Below, in pieces: positions 4,638 to 7,721 of a DNA stretch of 7,721 bases. The DNA is from a bacterium (GTDB lineage: Bacteria > Patescibacteriota > Patescibacteriia > UBA2591 > JAGGZP01). Both the position numbers and the translations under genes were made by a program. The stretch's first letter is position 1, and each line of letters starts with the position of its first letter. The notes beneath the pieces were generated by a model that did no database searches, was not told the DNA's origin, and saw only the letters and a list, made by a program, of their open reading frames with translations. The stretch covers positions 1 through 7,721 of the forward strand of contig JAGGZP010000017.1 in the NCBI GenBank assembly GCA_021161965.1, given 5' to 3'.

Positions 4638-5024
4638 AAAGTTATTAATTAATAAATTTTTATAAAAAGCAAATTTTGGAGTAACTAATTAATGGAATCA
4701 CTAAAAATTATTTTAAATCAAAAATTAAAACTTTACTAGTAGTGGTTTTTATCAACTGTAGATAAAAACGAATTTTGAAAAATTGATTAAGATAAAAAAT
4801 AGATTCAAAAAATTAATTAATTGATTAAAAGCTCTAATTAGTTGAAAATTTTATCAAAGTCAAATTTTTCGCGATCGCGAGAAATTTAACCACCTAAATC
4901 TTCACTGCGCCAAAGGTTAAAAATCTCGCGACCGCGAGATCTTGAACCACTAGTTCAGACCAGGTCAGATAAGAAAACCCACTGCGCCAAACAAACTTTT
5001 TCCTTCTATATATACGCTCTTCCT
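4638..5024. other. Gene-free spacer rich in inverted repeats
   Basis: I see no credible gene. The left part is A+T-rich and holds a clean hairpin, GTTTTTATC (4745-4753) with GATAAAAAC (4761-4769) around a 7-base loop and no T-tract; it could be a protein site or RNA structure. The right part carries the palindrome-pair repeat R1 (4842-4948). CACTGCGCCAAA occurs twice, at 4903-4914 inside R1 and at 4980-4991 beyond it. The final stretch to 5024 lies just downstream of the minus-strand Cas2/PaaX-like gene and shows no standard terminator. Confidence 0.6.
4842..4948. repeat. Direct repeat R1: pair of palindromes A and B
   Basis: This aligns without gaps to 5729-5835 (offset 887), about 90 of 107 positions identical by eye. 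It contains palindrome A (4859-4890, core TCGCGATCGCGA) and palindrome B (4915-4948, core CTCGCGACCGCGAG, arms ending GGTTAA and TTGAACC), separated by 24 bases. A leading TTGAAAATTTT is shared with R2. It lies just beyond the 3' end of the Cas2/PaaX-like gene. Confidence 0.9.
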
Positions 5025-5573
5025 CTATATTTTAACATTGCGCGCAATTATAAATCTCACATATTTCTCAATCCTGTATAACTTAACCAATAAACCTATT
5101 TCTTTCAAACAATCAATTGGACTAACCCATACGCTTTTTTGTAATTTTTTAAATCCTAGTAATTTCAGTCGAGCTCTTAATATATCTCTTTGTTTTTTAT
5201 TCTTTTCGGGAATATCAAATATCAAAACCAGGTATTCATCTTTCAATTCTTTCTTTTTCTTTATCTTAGTTTTAATTTGAATTTCTAAAAATTTAGATAT
5301 ACCCTTAGTAGTCATAAAACACTTTTGTTTATCCTTTACTTTCTGTTCAACTAAGTATCTGCGTCTTTTTAAATATCTAATTAACTTCTCAAAGTTCTTG
5401 TTCCAAATTTTCTTTTCACGTGCAATTGACAATTCATAATAATCGGGATATACTACTTCCTTAAAACTTCTCGGTGGAAAAATAAGCATATCCAAAAAAC
5501 GTTGAGCAGTATATTTTGCTAACTCTAAAAGTTCTAACAATTTTTCGTTTTTTATCCACTTTCGTTTTCTCAT
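5025..5573 (-). CDS. Winged-helix protein with Cas2/PaaX-like C-terminal domain
   Basis: The 182-residue basic protein has two parts. Residues about 60-100 (FEKLIRYLKRRRYLVEQKVKDKQKCFMTTKGISKFLEI) look like a winged helix, with the 'glI....k....y.lT.kG' wing pattern. Residues 112-182 (DEYLVLIFDIPEKNKKQRDILRARLKLLGFKKLQKSVWVSP...) match the ferredoxin-like domain shared by PaaX regulators and Cas2. They include Asp120 at the end of the first strand, R129/R133, and the Q-K-S-V-W motif at 145-149. PaaX is a repressor of phenylacetate catabolism and Cas2 a nuclease-fold subunit of CRISPR adaptation. No cas1, CRISPR array or catabolic gene is here, so neither role is supported. The gene stands alone between palindrome-pair direct repeats R1 and R2, with palindrome C also just upstream. 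No good Shine-Dalgarno sequence precedes the ATG at 5573. Confidence 0.8.
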   Translation of the reverse strand: MRKRKWIKNEKLLELLELAKYTAQRFLDMLIFPPRSFKEVVYPDYYELSIAREKKIWNKNFEKLIRYLKRRRYLVEQKVKDKQKCFMTTKGISKFLEIQIKTKIKKKKELKDEYLVLIFDIPEKNKKQRDILRARLKLLGFKKLQKSVWVSPIDCLKEIGLLVKLYRIEKYVRFIIARNVKI

Positions 5574-5628
5574 TTTGTTTTCTTCAAAGATTGATTAGTT
5601 ATCTGAAACAAAATTCCTAATAAAAAGA

Positions 5629-5670
5629 TTTATTTCTAAAAAATCTATTTTTTTTATTTATTTCTAAAAA
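5629..5670. repeat. 14-bp direct repeat upstream of the Cas2/PaaX-like gene
   Basis: TTTATTTCTAAAAA is found at 5629-5642 and again at 5657-5670, 28 bases apart. Low complexity makes chance possible, though the spacing puts both copies on one side of the helix roughly. Confidence 0.55.
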
Positions 5671-5676
5671 TAGAGA

Positions 5677-5708
5677 GTCAAATTTTTCGCGATCGCGAGA
5701 TTTTTGAC
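5677..5708. repeat. Palindrome C of the GCGATCGC family
   Basis: GTCAAATTTTTCGCGA (5677-5692) faces TCGCGAGATTTTTGAC (5693-5708) with one mismatch and one G-T pair. Its left arm and core match palindrome A of R1 for about 25 bases. It lies about 100 bases upstream of the Cas2/PaaX-like start codon, which could make it an operator for that gene. Confidence 0.85.
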
Positions 5709-5728
5709 CAACTACTAGTTTAAGCAAA

Positions 5729-5835
5729 TTGAAAATTTTGTCAAGGTTAAATTTTCCGCGGTCGCGAGAAATTTGACCATCTAAATCTCCGTTACACCAA
5801 AGGTCAAAAATCTCGCGACCGCGAGATTTTTGACT
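5729..5835. repeat. Direct repeat R2: pair of palindromes D and E
   Basis: This is the partner of R1 at offset 887. Palindrome D (5745-5778) has centre GGTC and palindrome E (5802-5835) has centre GACC, so they point in opposite directions across a 23-base spacer, a REPIN-like layout. E has 15 perfect pairs around an AC centre. The right half of D and the left half of E (GGTCAAAAATCTCGCGACC) are also complementary, so the whole segment could form either two hairpins or one long one. Confidence 0.9.
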
Positions 5836-5863
5836 ATCTAAATTTCCACCACACCTATAACAT

Positions 5864-5944
5864 TAATCGATATCATTACCTATGGCACTAATCGATATCA
5901 TTGGTACTATTGGTATTACTGGTACCATTGGTATCATTGATTTA
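5864..5944. repeat. TAATCGATATCATT direct repeat and 9-bp minisatellite
   Basis: TAATCGATATCATT is present at 5864-5877 and 5889-5902. From 5900 a degenerate 9-bp unit runs five times: ATTGGTACT, ATTGGTATT, ACTGGTACC, ATTGGTATC and ATTGATTTA. It begins about 30 bases right of R2 and ends about 40 bases before the stop of the surface-protein gene. Confidence 0.8.
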
Positions 5945-5981
5945 AATGGAGTAAACGCCAATTAGTAACTGATAATTACTT

Positions 5982-7721
5982 TTATTTTTCTTCATAAACT
6001 GATGGGGCGGGATAGCAGATTGATTTGTCGCAGGAGTGACGGAAATTTGTTGGATCAGAAGCATCAACGCAACCATCCAATTGGGCTGAAGGAATTTCTG
6101 TTGCTGGTGATTCACCCTGCGGGTTGGTTACAGTTATTCGATAATAATAGGGAATGTTAGGAATAATCCGGTTATCAAAAACGCGACAGCAAGGTGTGGT
6201 CGCATCACAGGTTAAAGTATAATTTGTTGCTGAAGAAATGGTTATATCTGAAGTAATATTACAAGTATTATTTGTTTCTGTTGGTGTTTCATCTAAAGGA
6301 AATGCCTCAGCATCACGCAAAATTTCTTGAGGAGAGCGGGCATAATCGTAAATAGCAACATTGTCAATAAGGCCGTTAAAAAATAAACTTCCATTACAAC
6401 GTCTCCCGATATTTAAATTTGTAGTTACTTCGTAAACTACATCTCCTGAAGCTGCTTTAGGTGAATTAGAAGCTTCTTTACCATTTATATAAACCCTTAA
6501 ATTATAATCTTTATCATAAATGCCAGCTACATGATACCATCTCCCCGGCTCTATCGTCTCAGCAGAAGTAAGATGTTGTGCATCCCACTTATTTGCATTC
6601 AGGGCAAAAAATGTTATATTCCCGCCAGGGTCTACTCTCAATCCGTAAGCATCATTGCCTCCACCATTCTCGTCATGCATAACTATCGTATGATAATCAT
6701 TGACATCATTAACTTTAATCCATGCCTCTACCGTAAAATTATTTGTCAATCTAAGATTTTCATTAGAAGGAACTAATACATAATCTCCATCTCCATCAAA
6801 TGTTCCTGCTTCTTTAAATTTTCCATCAATAAATGTTGCATTTCCATGCGCTGTTCCATCATTCCCATTTCCTGAAGAATCAGTCCAATCGCCATTCATT
6901 TTCCAGTGGGCAATTAAGTGTTGATTTCCTGAAGAATCAACAGCTGCATCAACTGCCTCGCCAGCATGGGCAATTAATTCGCAGGTTGTTGAGTCATAAA
7001 CATAAGGCGCACCATAAGCAATTCCCGGTGTAGTAATTGTTGTATCACAGCCGTCAGGAGTTAAACTGCGATAAACATTATAACCGTCAATATCAGCATA
7101 ACTTCCTTTTTGCCAAACCAATTTAATTTTTCCGCAAACAGTTCCATCAGCAGCCGGACCCTCAGAAGGAGCGCAAAGCCCGGTTTTTTTGAAATAGGGC
7201 GAACCGGTTACTTCAGTTGTGCCGGTTTCATTTTCGGCAACAACTTTATAACAATAACCAGTATCTTGTTCTGTACCAGAGTCGGCTTGCGAGCATTCGG
7301 CAGCAGCGCAAGCAGTGTGGGAAACAGGATATTCACTATAAGTACAAGTTGAACAATCATCTGAACTGTCTGCTTGACAACGATAATAATTATATCTTTC
7401 CGCCCAAGTTGACGGTGTCCATTTTAGATATAAATTTGGCGAATTATCAGTACAGCCGTAATTTAAAACTGAAAAATTGTCAAAAGCTAAAGGTGCTAAA
7501 GGCGCGGCTGAATCCGAAGAAGAATAACCGGATTTCAACCAACCAAGACCAGTTTTAGGTGGCTGACTTGATTGTTCTGTTTGCCAGGAATACCCATCTA
7601 ATGTATAAAATTTTCCGCCTTGGTCATAATTATTTAAATAAACTCCCCACCAATTGTCGCTTGTGTCTTGTCCTTTTAATTTCATCCAGCCATCATCTCC
7701 TAATGTTTCTACTTTTGCCCA
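5982..7721 (-). CDS. Large surface protein with FN3-like and LamG domains, C-terminal part
   Basis: The frame is open to the right edge: 12 codons precede the first visible ATG (7685), so that ATG is internal and the N-terminus is missing. In the 579 visible residues, 1-85 hold a W/G/Y-rich segment (GWMKLKG, WWGVYLN, GYSW, GLGWL). This is reminiscent of the 'GWAWSENIGWISF' repeats of Parcubacteria surface proteins. An FN3-like unit follows at about 95-174. A second FN3-like unit starts at about 197 (KIKLVWQK...IDGYNVYRS), and its closing strand (IPYYYRITVTNPQGESPATE) comes only at about 523. Between them lies a complete LamG/concanavalin-like domain (about 270-464: HWKMNGDWTDSSGNGNDGT, FTVEAWIK, GRWYHVAGIYD, NLRVYINGKE, GLIDNVAIYDYARSPQEI). 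About 20 cysteines suggest disulfides and an extracellular place. There is no C-terminal anchor. The gene is clearly richer in G+C than its neighbours. The ligand is unknown. Confidence 0.85.
   Translation of the reverse strand, partial: WAKVETLGDDGWMKLKGQDTSDNWWGVYLNNYDQGGKFYTLDGYSWQTEQSSQPPKTGLGWLKSGYSSSDSAAPLAPLAFDNFSVLNYGCTDNSPNLYLKWTPSTWAERYNYYRCQADSSDDCSTCTYSEYPVSHTACAAAECSQADSGTEQDTGYCYKVVAENETGTTEVTGSPYFKKTGLCAPSEGPAADGTVCGKIKLVWQKGSYADIDGYNVYRSLTPDGCDTTITTPGIAYGAPYVYDSTTCELIAHAGEAVDAAVDSSGNQHLIAHWKMNGDWTDSSGNGNDGTAHGNATFIDGKFKEAGTFDGDGDYVLVPSNENLRLTNNFTVEAWIKVNDVNDYHTIVMHDENGGGNDAYGLRVDPGGNITFFALNANKWDAQHLTSAETIEPGRWYHVAGIYDKDYNLRVYINGKEASNSPKAASGDVVYEVTTNLNIGRRCNGSLFFNGLIDNVAIYDYARSPQEILRDAEAFPLDETPTETNNTCNITSDITISSATNYTLTCDATTPCCRVFDNRIIPNIPYYYRITVTNPQGESPATEIPSAQLDGCVDASDPTNFRHSCDKSICYPAPSVYEEK
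6867..6977 (-). repeat. Imperfect tandem duplication at the LamG entry point
   Basis: ATTTCCTGAAGAATCA occurs at 6867-6882 and 6924-6939 (offset 57), and TGGGCAATTAA at 6907-6917 and 6967-6977 (offset 60). In protein terms LIAH followed 9-10 residues later by DSSGN appears twice in tandem: once leaving the FN3-like part and once opening the LamG domain. Confidence 0.75.

Larger units (their letters stand above)
5574..5981. other. Gene-free spacer with palindromes and short tandem repeats
   Basis: No credible gene is seen. In order it holds the upstream region of the Cas2/PaaX-like gene, a 14-bp direct repeat, palindrome C, direct repeat R2, a minisatellite, and a small hairpin AGTAA/TTACT (5964-5968 with 5976-5980). 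The hairpin lies just beyond the stop of the surface-protein gene. It has no T-tract in the minus direction, so it is not a convincing terminator. Confidence 0.6.

Noticed and set aside
5038..5280. Plus-strand ORF opposite the Cas2/PaaX-like gene
   Set aside because: It is the complement of a protein with clear domain motifs; its F/S/N-rich translation is what antisense of lysine-rich codons gives.
271..5822. HIP1 (GCGATCGC) as known from cyanobacteria
   Set aside because: The octamer core is the same in some copies, but here it sits in long extended palindromes restricted to spacers, with GACC and GGTC variants. The genes do not look cyanobacterial.
4859..5835. CRISPR array next to a cas2 gene
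   Set aside because: The repeats are palindromes in pairs with related spacers, not identical repeats with regular unique spacers, and there is no cas1. The protein carries an extra winged-helix part typical of PaaX-type proteins and not of plain Cas2.
5882..5965. 27-codon ORF on the plus strand, rich in I, G and T
   Set aside because: It is simply the translation of the 9-bp minisatellite, with no initiation signal or recognisable product.
6531..7558. Plus-strand ORFs at 6531-6776, 6833-7033, 7110-7352 and 7217-7558
   Set aside because: All lie opposite the LamG/FN3 gene, overlap each other and lack any recognisable domain.
7683..7685. ATG at 7685 as the start of the surface protein
   Set aside because: The frame stays open through 12 more codons to the window edge, no Shine-Dalgarno sequence or signal peptide follows, and the segment is mid-domain in style.

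Overview
The window looks like a chromosomal piece of a Candidate Phyla Radiation (Patescibacteria, probably Parcubacteria-like) bacterium. The signs are strong A+T richness, very lysine- and isoleucine-rich proteins, few Shine-Dalgarno sequences, short genes, and a large Cys-rich LamG/FN3 surface protein of a style common in that group. This assignment is inference from protein style, not from a phylogenetic marker.

Layout. The left edge holds the tail of a PrmC/HemK-type methyltransferase (1-161). A gene-free spacer (162-632) carries three tandem palindromes, an 8-bp tandem repeat and a GC-rich 20-bp palindrome. A translation block follows on the + strand: smpB (633-1088), the tmRNA gene ssrA one base later (1090-1463), then infC, rpmI and rplT (1498-2543), closed by a hairpin terminator (2555-2590). 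An HPr-like gene (minus) and tRNA-Asp (plus) diverge from promoters that share one -35 box. After the tRNA come an AMMECR1-family gene, a membrane protein with a TrkA-C/RCK_C domain, and a convergent small membrane protein (CBU_0592-like).

From 4638 to 5981 the window becomes repeat-rich. One minus-strand gene, a winged-helix protein with a Cas2/PaaX-like C-terminal domain (5025-5573), lies between two ungapped 107-bp direct repeats. Each repeat is a pair of GC-rich palindromes centred on GCGATCGC, GCGACCGC or GCGGTCGC, and a further palindrome lies inside. The same palindrome type occurs 4.5 kb away near the left edge. A 9-bp minisatellite follows. The right end is the C-terminal 579 residues of a large surface protein, which is cut by the window edge.

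Functionally, smpB and ssrA encode the two parts of trans-translation and sit with initiation factor 3 and two ribosomal proteins. The most unusual observations are (1) the Cas2/PaaX-like gene framed by palindrome-pair direct repeats, reminiscent of RAYT/REPIN systems but with a different protein fold, and (2) a tmRNA whose D-loop and T-loop both depart from the usual elbow consensus and whose tag is 21 codons with an internal hairpin.
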